The notes beneath the pieces are model-generated. The model did no database searches and had not been told where the DNA came from. It worked only from the letters and a program-made list of their open reading frames with translations. From Subtercola boreus (GTDB taxonomy: Bacteria > Actinomycetota > Actinomycetes > Actinomycetales > Microbacteriaceae), in assembly GCF_003399635.1 (NCBI RefSeq), contig NZ_NBXB01000017.1, positions 1 to 64,000 on the forward strand: a stretch of DNA of 64,000 nucleotides, given 5' to 3'. Of this stretch, positions 31,651 to 39,320 are shown one piece after another (position 1 is the stretch's first letter; every line of letters starts with the position of its first letter). The position numbers and the translations under genes are program-made.

Positions 31651-31979
31651 CGCGCAGATGCTTCCAGCAACGACGGTGCGGTCATCTCTGCGGCGATGAT
31701 CTGGCCGATCGCGACGAGGCTCGGAGCGATCCCTTCAGGCGATACGTCACCGTCTATGAGGTGTTGGGCCATCTGGATAATGCTGCGGACCTGTCGACCC
31801 AACAGCGGGCTCGTCAGACCCAGGTTCGCCAGCCTCTGGTAGTCGTACTCCGGTACGGCGGACCCGGTGAGGATCGACTCGATGCTCGGCCGATTCACCG
31901 GTTCTGTCGCCGCCAGCAGTTCGGCGATAACGACATCGAGGGGCGGGTTCGGGTTGATGGTAATCTGCACGGCGTTCAC
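31647..31979 (-). CDS. hypothetical phage early protein, 110 aa
   Basis: A 110-residue soluble helical protein: 'INPNPPLDVVIAELLAATEP', 'GLTSPLLGRQVRSIIQMAQH' and 'GIAPSLVAIGQIIAAEMTAP'. No Cys, no TM, no recognised domain. The GTG at 31979 overlaps the previous stop (GTGA). It is part of the tightly packed early operon. Confidence 0.55.
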   Translation of the reverse strand: MNAVQITINPNPPLDVVIAELLAATEPVNRPSIESILTGSAVPEYDYQRLANLGLTSPLLGRQVRSIIQMAQHLIDGDVSPEGIAPSLVAIGQIIAAEMTAPSLLEASAR

Positions 31980-32275
31980 TCGCTTTCTCGACGGAACGCT
32001 GCGCCGCCGTCGCGCTTCTGTTTCAGGTGGGCGACGACCTTCTGCAGGTCGCTGCTCTTTATCGCGGCGGACGCCTCGGCGTAGTTCCGGCGGGCGGTCC
32101 TCAACCACTCGGGCGGGATCGCCATGGAGAGGTCCTGGGCGCCGCCAGCGACGAGACGCTGCATGTCGAGCTCCGCGCGGTATTCGGCATCGGTGACGTC
32201 GCAGAGCAGCGACATAGCGTCCGCTGACATGAGAGGACCGAGCGCGGACTGAATGAAGAGTTGGTCGCCGCTCAT
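31976..32275 (-). CDS. hypothetical phage early protein, 99 aa
   Basis: A 99-residue helical protein: 'LFIQSALGPLMSADAMSLLC' then 'AIPPEWLRTARRNYAEASAA' and a basic C-terminus. It overlaps the upstream zinc-ribbon gene's stop by ATGA. No domain recognised; early-operon membership is the only functional hint. Confidence 0.55.
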   Translation of the reverse strand: MSGDQLFIQSALGPLMSADAMSLLCDVTDAEYRAELDMQRLVAGGAQDLSMAIPPEWLRTARRNYAEASAAIKSSDLQKVVAHLKQKRDGGAAFRRESE

Positions 32276-32493
32276 GCCTTGCTCGTTGCCACTGCTCGGC
32301 CAAACGCGTCCGTGCCAATGTAGTCGAGGGTCGCCTCGTTGATTTCGGCTTCCGCGTTCTCTTCCGCCGTCTGACAGGCCGGGCAGATGATCGCGACCGG
32401 GACGCCCTGGTGCATCTCGAAATTCCAGTTGCCCCGATCCCGGCCCGTACGTCCGCACCGTGAGCAGGTGTGCCTGACGGTCTTGGTCTTCAC
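32272..32493 (-). CDS. small zinc-ribbon protein, 73 aa
   Basis: A 73-residue protein with two Cys pairs, 'HTCSRCGRTGRD' and 'IICPACQTAEEN', forming a probable zinc ribbon, followed by an acidic helix. GTG start overlapping the upstream stop. Such small ribbons in early operons may bind DNA or host proteins; function unknown. Confidence 0.6.
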   Translation of the reverse strand: MKTKTVRHTCSRCGRTGRDRGNWNFEMHQGVPVAIICPACQTAEENAEAEINEATLDYIGTDAFGRAVATSKA

Positions 32494-33041
32494 TGGATGC
32501 TCCTCAGGTTTGCTTCGCGGTCCCGTTCGACGGCCAGTTCGTCGACCGACACGGCGGGCAGGAGTTCTTCGGGGGTGGGCATGGCGGTCAGGAACGCTTG
32601 CGCCGCGCCCGTGGTGAGGCCGGCGGCGAGCAGCTGCGTCTGAACGTCAACCGATGACTTCTCGATCGTCGCCAGTGCGGTCTTCAGGTGGGCGTCAATG
32701 CGTGCCCGAGCGAGAGTGCGCAGCTCACCACGGCGTTGAGGATCGAGGCTCTCACCGCGACCCCGCCAGCCGAGAGTCAGTGAGGGCATCAGGTTGTCGG
32801 GAACACCCTCCGCGCCAAGCGCTTCACGGATCTTGTTGTTCGCGGAGTCCAGCGCGATCTTCGCCTTCGCGATCGCGGACTGCCACCGCTCGTCCTCAGC
32901 CGCGAACACCCGGGACAATTGTTCCTCGGTTTCCGCCGTGAGTTCTGCAGCACGCTGCCGGGCTTGGTTTTTCGCCACGGTCGCCCGCTTCCGAGTCAGG
33001 CCGGCGAGGTCGCTACGCTCGGTTCGCGTCATCTCGGTCAT
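32490..33041 (-). CDS. coiled-coil phage early protein, 183 aa
   Basis: A 183-residue highly charged helical protein ('KRATVAKNQARQRAAELTAE', then 'SAIAKAKIALDSANNKIREA') with a Pro-containing C-terminal segment. It resembles actinophage early proteins of unknown function with a long coiled coil, possibly a recombination or nucleoid-associated factor. The ATG overlaps the previous stop (ATGA). Confidence 0.55.
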   Translation of the reverse strand: MTEMTRTERSDLAGLTRKRATVAKNQARQRAAELTAETEEQLSRVFAAEDERWQSAIAKAKIALDSANNKIREALGAEGVPDNLMPSLTLGWRGRGESLDPQRRGELRTLARARIDAHLKTALATIEKSSVDVQTQLLAAGLTTGAAQAFLTAMPTPEELLPAVSVDELAVERDREANLRSIQ

Positions 33042-33274
33042 CGCGCAACACCGACTTCGTCGCGCAGCAGATCCGAGACGTTGACTCCAAAAGCTTCAGC
33101 GAGGCTGACCAGGTGGGAGAACGGCCAGCTCTTTCGCCCCTCAAGATAGGCGGTGACCCTCTTCGCGCTCTTGCCGACGACGGCTGCGAGATCGTTGATA
33201 CACATCTCGCGGCTTTTCATCTCAGTGGTCACGTTCGCGGTGACGACATGGTCGAGGGTGGATGCGGCGGTCAC
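33038..33274 (-). CDS. XRE-family HTH regulator, 78 aa
   Basis: A 78-residue protein with a Cro/CI-type HTH: 'MCINDLAAVVGKSAKRVTAYL' and 'WPFSHLVSLAEAFGVNVSDLL'. Small XRE proteins in the phage early region usually act as Cro-like repressors or accessory regulators. It starts at a GTG overlapping the upstream stop. Located several genes from the switch, so it is less likely to be the primary Cro. Confidence 0.7.
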   Translation of the reverse strand: MTAASTLDHVVTANVTTEMKSREMCINDLAAVVGKSAKRVTAYLEGRKSWPFSHLVSLAEAFGVNVSDLLRDEVGVAR

Positions 33275-34062
33275 TGGGCGACCTCAATGGTCGGCAGGGC
33301 TGCATTGAGGGTGTCGACGCGCTCGGCGACCTCGCGCAGGAACTTCGCGTAGACAGGGACGCTGTCCAGGTGGAATCGGAGCTCATTGCTGGTGAACTCG
33401 CCCTGCGTGGTAGTGCTTACCGCAGCCACGAAGCTGCCGTTGGTGGAGAGGTAGAGGATCTCGACAGAGACCTCCCCGAATGGGTCTTCCTCTCCGAACA
33501 CTCGCCTCTCGACGACGTGAATCCATAGTTCTTCAGGGTCGAACGGGCTGTGATCAGCGCCGTCGCAACCGAACTGGCGGAAGTCGCAATCCGCAGACTG
33601 CGCCTTTCCGAACGCGGCGTCCACCTCATCTCTGTGCTGCCGTTCGGCCTCTCTCGTCAGAGCGGGAGTCCGGCCCGCGAGGATGTCACGGGCATGCTGC
33701 GCGGCTTTCGTAAACGAGTTGCTCATCCGGTCGAGATCCTGCGGGGAGTCGAACTGCCACCTGTCGCCACCGCCCCAGGCCTGGATCGTCGTCGGGCCGG
33801 TGACGATCTCCCCGGTGCCCGGGTTGTAGGTCGCCTCGCATCCCAGCGAGACGTCGGCGTGCATGTCGAGTTGCTCGGAAAGCCAGGTGGTGAATACGAG
33901 CCCGTTGTCTTCTCCGGCGGCGACGGCTGAAGTGGTCAGAGACGCCCAGTCCGGTTTCGCGGCGATGATGCGCAGCACGTCGTCACGACTGCAGGTCTCA
34001 TCAACGAACCTGAATGCGGACTCGGGGATCTGGGCGAGCTGTGAGATGATCGAGGTGTTCAT
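33271..34062 (-). CDS. hypothetical phage early protein, 263 aa
   Basis: A 263-residue soluble protein with no clear family: 'WASLTTSAVAAGEDNGLVFT' and 'GDRWQFDSPQDLDRMSNSFT' in the N-terminal half, acidic and Trp-containing C-terminal half. It lies second in the early operon after the antirepressor group. The ATG overlaps the preceding stop (ATGA). Possibly a host-takeover protein; no evidence beyond position. Confidence 0.5.
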   Translation of the reverse strand: MNTSIISQLAQIPESAFRFVDETCSRDDVLRIIAAKPDWASLTTSAVAAGEDNGLVFTTWLSEQLDMHADVSLGCEATYNPGTGEIVTGPTTIQAWGGGDRWQFDSPQDLDRMSNSFTKAAQHARDILAGRTPALTREAERQHRDEVDAAFGKAQSADCDFRQFGCDGADHSPFDPEELWIHVVERRVFGEEDPFGEVSVEILYLSTNGSFVAAVSTTTQGEFTSNELRFHLDSVPVYAKFLREVAERVDTLNAALPTIEVAQ

Positions 34063-34277
34063 TTCGACTCTTTCGTTGTGTTGTTACTTCGGATGGAGTT
34101 GGTTGGCCCGGTGGGTGAGATCACCGGGCTTTTTTCGTCTCCACCGCGGGTGCGGCGAAGAAGTTCTCTGCGCGCTACGGCCAGCCCGAAGGCGGCCACT
34201 GCGATGACGACGACGAGCGTCGTGGGGACGGTGAAGCCAGCGACCACCACGGCGGTGATCGCGAGCAGCCAGTTCAT
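34059..34277 (-). CDS. small phage membrane protein, 72 aa
   Basis: A 72-residue protein with two hydrophobic stretches (residues ~4-20 and 24-38) and a Ser/Arg-rich tail. It may insert in the membrane or be a small regulator; membrane proteins at this point in early operons are sometimes exclusion factors. Start overlaps the upstream stop (ATGA). Confidence 0.5.
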   Translation of the reverse strand: MNWLLAITAVVVAGFTVPTTLVVVIAVAAFGLAVARRELLRRTRGGDEKSPVISPTGPTNSIRSNNTTKESK

Positions 34278-34480
34278 CGACCAGTGCGTGCGTCGATGAA
34301 TTCCTGAAGGTGATCAGCCCGTACTCGGAACCGGGATCGTCCGTCCCGGCCGATGTCGACTGTTCGAATCGCGCCGTCGTGGATCAGCCTGTAGACGGTG
34401 TCGACGCTTGTCCCGAGATGATCAGCGACGCTCGGGATGGTGTGCAGACGGACGGCCTCCGCAACACTCGCGGCGGTCAT
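34274..34480 (-). CDS. excisionase-like HTH protein
   Basis: A 68-residue protein: 'VRLHTIPSVADHLGTSVDTV' then 'YRLIHDGAIRTVDIGRDGR' and 'FRVRADHLQEFIDAR'. This is the compact HTH seen in phage excisionases and MerR-like small regulators, with a recognition helix and a beta-strand wing. It sits near the lysogeny module, so it could be the excisionase partner of the integrase. The ATG overlaps the antirepressor stop (ATGA). Confidence 0.7.
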   Translation of the reverse strand: MTAASVAEAVRLHTIPSVADHLGTSVDTVYRLIHDGAIRTVDIGRDGRSRFRVRADHLQEFIDARTGR

Positions 34481-35262
34481 GAGCGCACCAGACCCATTGC
34501 GTCGAAAATCTGATCGAAGAGCGCGAGATCCTGGCGGGTGTATCCGTTCACCTCGGTGACGACGCCGTTGATGGTACGCGGCACCTTGAGAGGCTCGCGG
34601 CCGTGCTTCGCGACGTATGCGCCCTTCAGGCGCTTGCCGAACTGGCTCCGCACCCGAGAACGTTCGACGCCCCCGATGCCGGTGTCTCGAAGATACGACT
34701 CGACATCCTGCGGGATTGTCGCAGTGTCGAGTTCCGGTTCGATGCCGAGGGCCTGGCCGATGACGAACCGGCCCTGCACCTCGAGGTAGGCGTCATCGAC
34801 GATTCCCTTCAACGCGGCGAGCACGCCGGCCTGGGCCTGAGCCCGTCGTGCGAGGACATCGAGTTGGTCGATGGTGGCGTTCGGGTTGATAGCGCCGCCC
34901 TGGCTGAAGTAGGCCTCAATGACGTCGGCCACTTCGGATTGGTACGCGATCAGGAGGGGTCGACGCTGTTCGGACACGCGACTTTCGTCGATCGTCGCGA
35001 GGAGCATCAGCGCGGTACGGACGTCGACGATGGTGTGCTCGCGACGCTGGCCATCTCCGGGGACCTGCATCACCGTGGTGGTGACGGAGGCCCACGACTT
35101 GTTCATCAGCTTGCGGTGCTGGGGCTGGTACGCAATGCCGAGTGATTCGATGAACGGCTTCAGCAACACGTTTGGCTTGCCGTCGATGTGGACAGCGAGG
35201 ATGTCTGATCCGTGGAATGGGATCGTCGCGACTTCAGCCGTGGGTTGGGTAATCTGGGGCAC
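34477..35262 (-). CDS. antirepressor (P22 Ant-like)
   Basis: A 261-residue protein with an N-terminal P22_AR-type domain ('ILAVHIDGKPNVLLKPFIESLG', shortened here: V-x-I-D-G-K-P...F-I-x-S-L-G-I-x-Y-Q) and 'VDVRTALMLLATID', plus a C-terminal DNA-binding-like segment. Such proteins bind phage repressor and promote lytic growth. It is divergent from the repressor across a 188-bp regulatory region and is the first gene of the lytic operon. It starts at a GTG after AAGGAAACGATC. Confidence 0.8.
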   Translation of the reverse strand: MPQITQPTAEVATIPFHGSDILAVHIDGKPNVLLKPFIESLGIAYQPQHRKLMNKSWASVTTTVMQVPGDGQRREHTIVDVRTALMLLATIDESRVSEQRRPLLIAYQSEVADVIEAYFSQGGAINPNATIDQLDVLARRAQAQAGVLAALKGIVDDAYLEVQGRFVIGQALGIEPELDTATIPQDVESYLRDTGIGGVERSRVRSQFGKRLKGAYVAKHGREPLKVPRTINGVVTEVNGYTRQDLALFDQIFDAMGLVRS

Positions 35263-35450
35263 GATCGTTTCCTTGACTTAGCGGTTGGGTTTCGGTCTGA
35301 CTTCCGATCCGGCTCACGGTGTTACAGCACCTGCCGGATCGGGAGTTTTCATATTGCAAACTTTGAGATCTGATTCTTTCGATATGAGAATCCCTGCAAT
35401 GAATCTACCCGATTCTCAATTTGCGCGCAAGCCTCCTGTATATTTGCAAT
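35263..35450. promoter_or_regulatory. lysis-lysogeny switch region with paired operators
   Basis: ATATTGCAAA at 35351-35360 and its perfect inverse TTTGCAATAT at 35443-35452 flank the region; each lies at the start side of one divergent transcript, so promoter and operator are mirrored. Between them GAGAATC (35386-35392) and GATTCTC (35411-35417) form a second inverted pair, and GATTCT at 35372 adds a third half-site. It is visibly AT-rich. These are the likely repressor/antirepressor binding sites. Confidence 0.65.
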
Positions 35451-35451
35451 A
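35439..35451 (+). promoter_or_regulatory. leaderless promoter (-10) of the repressor
   Basis: TATATT at 35439-35444, preceded by TG in extended -10 position, ends 6 nt before the repressor ATG. No ribosome site precedes that ATG, so transcription probably starts at or next to it. The TTTGCAATAT operator overlaps both promoter and start codon, allowing autorepression. Confidence 0.5.
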
Positions 35452-36470
35452 TGGCAATCGAATATTCGAGGACTCCCATCGGCACGCGGCTGGCGTTTTA
35501 CCGAAAAATGGCGGGTTTCCGGACCCCTCAGGCATTAGCGGACGCAATTCCAAGCTCCGCCATCACCCGGTCCACGGTCGTCAATATCGAAGTTGGACGA
35601 AAAAAAGACCCCTCCTACTCCGAGGTGATGCTCATCGCAAGCGCTCTGGACATTTCGCCGCTTGCATTGATGGTGGATTTTGAGAACCCGTGGAGTCCAA
35701 TCGATGTTGAGGGCATGGCTCGTCCTTATGGAGGAGTGACGTCGGTCGAGTATGTCTCGATGGTTCAGGTCTTGCAGTCCGAGTACTTTCGTAACCCTCC
35801 TGATACCTTTTGGGGTCTCGGGAGGCTTATGGATTCCTTGCACGGCGCAGAGGCGGCCGAGGCGGATGTCGCTGCAGTGGCTGAATCTGTAGCAAGGGGC
35901 GATAAGTGGGAAAAGCACGGTACGCACTGGCGGCTGGAGCTGGGTGAAAAATCAGTCAACATCGTTCTCAGTGATCTTGATGTTGATTCGCCCGAAAAGG
36001 CGGATCATGCCGCCGTTGAGATCGAGTATCAGGATTTGCTTCAAACAATTGCATTCTTCGACAATGTTGTAGAGAAGAAGCCGCATCTGAATCTGCCAGA
36101 TTCTGTTTGGAACCGTGTCAATCACATTGGTGATGTTGTTGAGGAGTACTCGCGAGAAGTGCCAATCCCCAATGCGAATGTGAAGAGAAAACCCTGGGCG
36201 GGACCATCTCTTACGATGCCCCGTCTAAAGCATCAATCACATCTCAAGCTGCTATTTGATTTCGGCACTCCCGAAACGCGCCGAAGTGCGGTCGGAGCTT
36301 TTTCTGAACATCGGTCTGACTTTTACGACATGAATCTCTATAACACTGAGGGTCTCTATTCCCTTGGACTCGTTGATGAGGAGGAAACTGTCGGAGACGT
36401 GCCTGCGATCCCGTCGGACGCAACCGCGCCGGTATCGGGTGAGATTGGGGACGAGCCAGGGAATGGCTGA
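35451..36470 (+). CDS. phage immunity repressor (XRE family)
   Basis: A 339-residue regulator with an N-terminal XRE HTH ('IGTRLAFYRKMAGFRTPQAL', 'AITRSTVVNIEVGRKKDPSY' and 'VMLIASALDISPLALM') and a long C-terminal domain likely used for oligomerisation. No Ser-Lys LexA-type protease motif is evident, suggesting induction by antirepressor rather than by RecA cleavage. It is the only AT-rich gene near the integrase and is separated from the antirepressor by paired operators. The ATG at 35451 fits a leaderless transcript; an upstream TTG is unlikely. Confidence 0.75.
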   Translation: MAIEYSRTPIGTRLAFYRKMAGFRTPQALADAIPSSAITRSTVVNIEVGRKKDPSYSEVMLIASALDISPLALMVDFENPWSPIDVEGMARPYGGVTSVEYVSMVQVLQSEYFRNPPDTFWGLGRLMDSLHGAEAAEADVAAVAESVARGDKWEKHGTHWRLELGEKSVNIVLSDLDVDSPEKADHAAVEIEYQDLLQTIAFFDNVVEKKPHLNLPDSVWNRVNHIGDVVEEYSREVPIPNANVKRKPWAGPSLTMPRLKHQSHLKLLFDFGTPETRRSAVGAFSEHRSDFYDMNLYNTEGLYSLGLVDEEETVGDVPAIPSDATAPVSGEIGDEPGNG

Positions 36471-37653
36471 TGGGGTGAAGGGCGAGGGGTCGCTCTACGA
36501 GTACCGGCTCGGGTACCGGGCGTACATCACCGTGAAGGGGAAGAGGAAGTATTTCTATTTCCCTGGCGTGACGAAGAAGGTTGCGACCCAGAAGCTTCGG
36601 GCCCTTCTGGGTCAGCGTGACGACGGCACCTTGCCGCGTGGGAAGGACTACACGCTCGCCCAGTGGATGCGGCACTGGTTGTCGACGGCGAAGCTGAAGC
36701 CGGCAGTGCACACGAACTACCAGCACAACGTCGAGCACTACATCGTCCCTCAGATCGGTCACCTGAAGCTCAGCGAACTCGAACCGGAAGACCTCGAGCG
36801 GCTGTACGACGACATGCTCTCCGGCAAGCTGTCCACCGCCAGGCTGCACGCCGGCGATAAGAAGCCGACGAAGAGGCCGCTCACGCCTCGCGCGGTCATC
36901 AACGTGCATTCGAACATCCGCCGCTCACTCACCGTGGCCATGCAGCGCGGGCACGTCGGACGCAACGTCGCGCAGCTCGTAGAACCGCCGCAGGCGACCA
37001 AGGCCGACACTAGGGCGCTGAGTGTCGCTGACGCGAAGGCGGTGCTCGCGCAGGCGAAGGCCGACCGTTACGCGGCACGCTGGTACCTCGGCCTCATGTT
37101 CGGGCTGCGACCCGCAGAGGTGCTTGGTCTCGGGTGGGAGCACGTCGACTTCACTAGGGGCGTAGTGAAGGTGCGGCGCCAGCTGCAGCGGGTGCGGGGG
37201 AGTGGTCTGCAGATCATTTCCTCGGCGAAGACGGACTCCGGCTGGCGCGATATCCCGGTTCCGCCGTTCGTCATGGCCATGCTCGCCGAGACGCGTGAGC
37301 AGCAGATGGTCGACCGCATCGAGTTCGGGAACACCTACACCGAGTGGGCTTTCGACGACGTGCCGGCCGCGCTTGTGTTCACGCAGCCGAACGGCAGGCC
37401 TCTGGATATCGGAGTCGACACCAGAGGTTGGAGGAAGCTTCTCGACGCCGCGGGTCTGCCGCACGAGCGGCGTTACATAGGCCGCCACACTGCGGCGTCG
37501 ATCATGATCGACATGGGGGAGGAGATCTCCGTCGTCTCGAGCATCCTCGGCCACTCCAAGACATCGTTCACGTATGACACCTACGTGCACCCCATGGAGG
37601 ACACGAAGCGTGCGACGAGTGACCGTCTCGGAGCCTTCTTTGCAGGAAGCTAA
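36463..37653 (+). CDS. tyrosine integrase
   Basis: A 396-residue site-specific recombinase. The N-terminal SAM-like and core-binding part ('HWLSTAKLKPAVHTNYQHNV', 'YIVPQIGHLKLSELEPEDL') precedes the catalytic domain with Arg in 'LMFGLRPAEVLGL' (~216), 'RYIGRHTAAS' where Tyr replaces the usual first His of H-x-x-R (Arg341, His342), and the nucleophile Tyr374 in 'FTYDTYVHPM'. It excises and integrates the phage. The ATG at 36463 overlaps the repressor stop by 8 nt, so the two are probably co-expressed in the lysogen. It defines the right end of the prophage. Confidence 0.9.
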   Translation: MADGVKGEGSLYEYRLGYRAYITVKGKRKYFYFPGVTKKVATQKLRALLGQRDDGTLPRGKDYTLAQWMRHWLSTAKLKPAVHTNYQHNVEHYIVPQIGHLKLSELEPEDLERLYDDMLSGKLSTARLHAGDKKPTKRPLTPRAVINVHSNIRRSLTVAMQRGHVGRNVAQLVEPPQATKADTRALSVADAKAVLAQAKADRYAARWYLGLMFGLRPAEVLGLGWEHVDFTRGVVKVRRQLQRVRGSGLQIISSAKTDSGWRDIPVPPFVMAMLAETREQQMVDRIEFGNTYTEWAFDDVPAALVFTQPNGRPLDIGVDTRGWRKLLDAAGLPHERRYIGRHTAASIMIDMGEEISVVSSILGHSKTSFTYDTYVHPMEDTKRATSDRLGAFFAGS

Positions 37654-37809
37654 AGCTGACTAGGTGGCGCAGCTGCCATTCCAAATCGCCGGTGTAGCAA
37701 ATGGGTCAATTCCCACGCGGAGGGTGGGGTAGGGTCTCATCTCGTGCCAGGACGGGGAAACAGACATCAACAGCCATGGGGGATTGCGCCGGTTGGGCCG
37801 AGGTCTCCG

Positions 37810-38589
37810 ATGCAGATCATCTATCTTGTTCTCGTTTGGTCTGTCGATCATCTGTCGTGGGTACCGTCGCTGCTGGGAGGCGTCAGCGCCGTTTTTGCAG
37901 CCTACTTCTGGTCAATCGTCGGCGATCCACCCCAGATCGACGAGGGCGCACAGCATCTCGGTGTTCTTTTCACCGGCCTGACGCTTGCTTTTGCCGGATT
38001 TGTCGAAGTGTGGCGGCGTCAGGCGCGAAACGCCGAGCGGACCGAAGCTTCTCAAATACGCCTTCTATTGGGCGACGCTGCTTCACCGATCGTCGACGAG
38101 CTAGCCAAGATGGCTTCGATGAATAAGCTTCAGCGCGGGCAATCCCTCGTCAAGGTGGTCTCGAACGTGTGCGCTGCCATTCCTCTCGTTCTCCCTGACG
38201 CCAAGCAACCGCGCGTAATCGTCTACGCAATCGAAAACGACCCGGCCGGATATCGTCGGCTTACTGCCCTGAACTTTTTTGGAAGACCAGACAGGCCAGC
38301 CGCCCTAACCGATGTCCCCAGGAGTCGCGGAGCAAGTATCTTCAAAGTTATAGCGGACGGAGAGACGGTCTTCGAACCAGACATCCGACGCAGCACGCGC
38401 CCCGGCGTTCAGAGTGCTGGGAAGAAGTACCTGACCTTTATATCGAGTCCGATCATCACGGGTACCACTGCTTTCGGTATGGTTTCGATCGATTGTCCGA
38501 TCGTTGGCAGTCTCGACCAAAACGACAAGCCAGTGGTCGAGTTCTTCGCCAACTTGCTGGCGACGGCATTTGCATTGTCCCGACGGTGA
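37810..38589 (+). CDS. membrane-anchored GAF-like domain protein
   Basis: A 259-residue protein with two N-terminal hydrophobic segments (residues ~2-35 and 45-65) and then a charged linker and a cytoplasmic domain of ~150 residues resembling GAF/PAS-like sensor folds ('YLTFISSPIITGTTAFGMVS' then a helix). GAGG precedes the ATG at 37810. It sits between the integrase and the host tRNA genes, so it may be a phage moron, a lysogenic-conversion factor or a flanking host gene. A sensory or superinfection role is inference. Confidence 0.6.
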   Translation: MQIIYLVLVWSVDHLSWVPSLLGGVSAVFAAYFWSIVGDPPQIDEGAQHLGVLFTGLTLAFAGFVEVWRRQARNAERTEASQIRLLLGDAASPIVDELAKMASMNKLQRGQSLVKVVSNVCAAIPLVLPDAKQPRVIVYAIENDPAGYRRLTALNFFGRPDRPAALTDVPRSRGASIFKVIADGETVFEPDIRRSTRPGVQSAGKKYLTFISSPIITGTTAFGMVSIDCPIVGSLDQNDKPVVEFFANLLATAFALSRR

Positions 38590-38646
38590 ATCACTACGCG
38601 GGCTGTGGCGTTTCCTCAGGATCAAGTTCTAAACTCGGGAAAAGAG

Positions 38647-38820
38647 ATGGGAGCTAAATTGACTTTGACACCGATGAAGGTAAAGCCCCGCAAAGCCCAG
38701 CTGAAGAACCTTCGTGATCCGAAAGTTGTCGCTCAAGTGAGGCGTGAAGCGCGAGCGGCTGTGCGCGACGAGCGTACGCGCCGCGCACTTCGAAGGCTCC
38801 GTTCTGCAGTGGGCTTTTAG
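38647..38820 (+). CDS. small basic protein, 57 aa
   Basis: A 57-residue very basic protein ('[20 protein letters not shown]' and '[17 protein letters not shown]'), without TM or Cys. The ATG at 38647 has GGAAAAGAG upstream. It resembles small ribosome- or DNA-associated basic proteins but no family is recognised. Followed by a strong terminator that closes this region. Confidence 0.5.
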   Translation: MGAKLTLTPMKVKPRKAQLKNLRDPKVVAQVRREARAAVRDERTRRALRRLRSAVGF

Positions 38821-38840
38821 AAGACTCACGGAATAGCAGA

Positions 38841-38874
38841 GGCGGGTCCGCAACGGCGATGTTGCGGACCCGCC
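38841..38874. terminator. strong bidirectional terminator
   Basis: A perfect 14-bp stem (GGCGGGTCCGCAAC / GTTGCGGACCCGCC) with a 6-nt loop, extendable on both sides to ~22 bp with one G-U pair, followed by TTTGCTATT on the + strand and flanked by AGAGG/CCTTT. It marks the edge between the junction region and the host tRNA genes. Confidence 0.85.
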
Positions 38875-39042
38875 TTTGCTATTTGCGTGGCCTAGCCGCG
38901 CACGATGAGTTGGGCCGAAAGCGTCTTGCGAGGCTGCGTCAAGATCCGCAACCGACGGCGACCGGGAAGGAAGGGTGCCTTTTTCGGTGCCATCCTGGCC
39001 GATCGACGGGGCATGTGACCCGGGAGCCCTTTGTTTGCTTGG
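38875..39042. other. spacer between prophage-side terminator and tRNA-Gly
   Basis: About 168 bp with no gene, no convincing promoter and no att repeat recognised by eye. It contains AGGGTGCCTTTTTCGGTGCC, a small inverted pair around T5. If the phage used the tRNA-Gly 3' end as attB, this stretch would be phage DNA, but no matching copy was seen on the left side. Confidence 0.3.
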
Positions 39043-39113
39043 AGGGGATGACCAGGATCGAACTGGCGTCATCAGTTTGGAAGACTGAGGCTCTACCATT
39101 GAGCTACATCCCC
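39043..39113 (-). tRNA. tRNA-Gly(TCC)
   Basis: A complete cloverleaf on the minus strand: acceptor GGGGATG/CATCCCC, D-arm GCTC...GAGC, anticodon stem TCAGT/ACTGA with loop CTTCCAA (anticodon TCC), and T-arm with GTTCGATCC. Discriminator T with CCA encoded just beyond. Its 3' end faces the prophage. Confidence 0.92.
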
Positions 39114-39191
39114 GCGCACCGGGTGGCACTCGAATATCGTAGTACAGGTTTGGGTCAGCCCCGGTGCACTAGACTCGGTGAGGTTATTTCC

Positions 39192-39265
39192 CGGGGCGTA
39201 GCTCAGCTTGGTAGAGCGCTCGGTTTGGGACCGAGAGGTCGCAGGTTCGAATCCTGTCGCCCCGA
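39192..39265 (+). tRNA. tRNA-Pro(TGG)
   Basis: A complete 74-nt cloverleaf: acceptor CGGGGCG/CGCCCCG, D-arm GCTCAGCTTGGTAGAGC, anticodon stem CTCGG/CCGAG with loop TTTGGGA (anticodon TGG), T-arm GGTTCGAATCC. It lies just upstream of tig, a conserved arrangement in the family. Confidence 0.92.
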
Positions 39266-39320
39266 CAAGACCCACCAGCAGCATCCGTTCAACAGTTTCG
39301 ATCCACAGGAGATTTTTCAC

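Larger units (their letters stand above)
4944..37653. mobile_element. siphovirus-type prophage (about 32.7 kb, approximate ends)
   Basis: A complete set of phage modules occurs in normal order: integrase, repressor, antirepressor, replication genes, tRNA, HNH, small and large terminase, portal, MuF-like protein, scaffold, capsid, connectors, major tail protein, frameshifted tail chaperones, tape measure, baseplate proteins, endolysin, membrane lysis proteins and fibres. All checked phage frames are open, so it may be inducible. The ends are set by the terminator after the last fibre gene and the integrase stop. No att direct repeat was found by eye; the nuclease island on the left and the GAF-protein gene on the right may belong to the element. 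Confidence 0.85.

Noticed and set aside
36364-36462. Upstream extension of the integrase
   Set aside because: It lies within the repressor coding region and looks non-coding; the ATG at 36463 fits the family N-terminus.
4993-39113. tRNA-like element at 4993-5098 as a copy of the tRNA-Gly 3' end (att repeat)
   Set aside because: Their T-arm and acceptor sequences differ clearly, so they are not a duplicated att core.
38859-39320. N-terminal extension of trigger factor
   Set aside because: The extension runs through both tRNA genes and a terminator; the GTG at 39321 with AGGAG is the real start.
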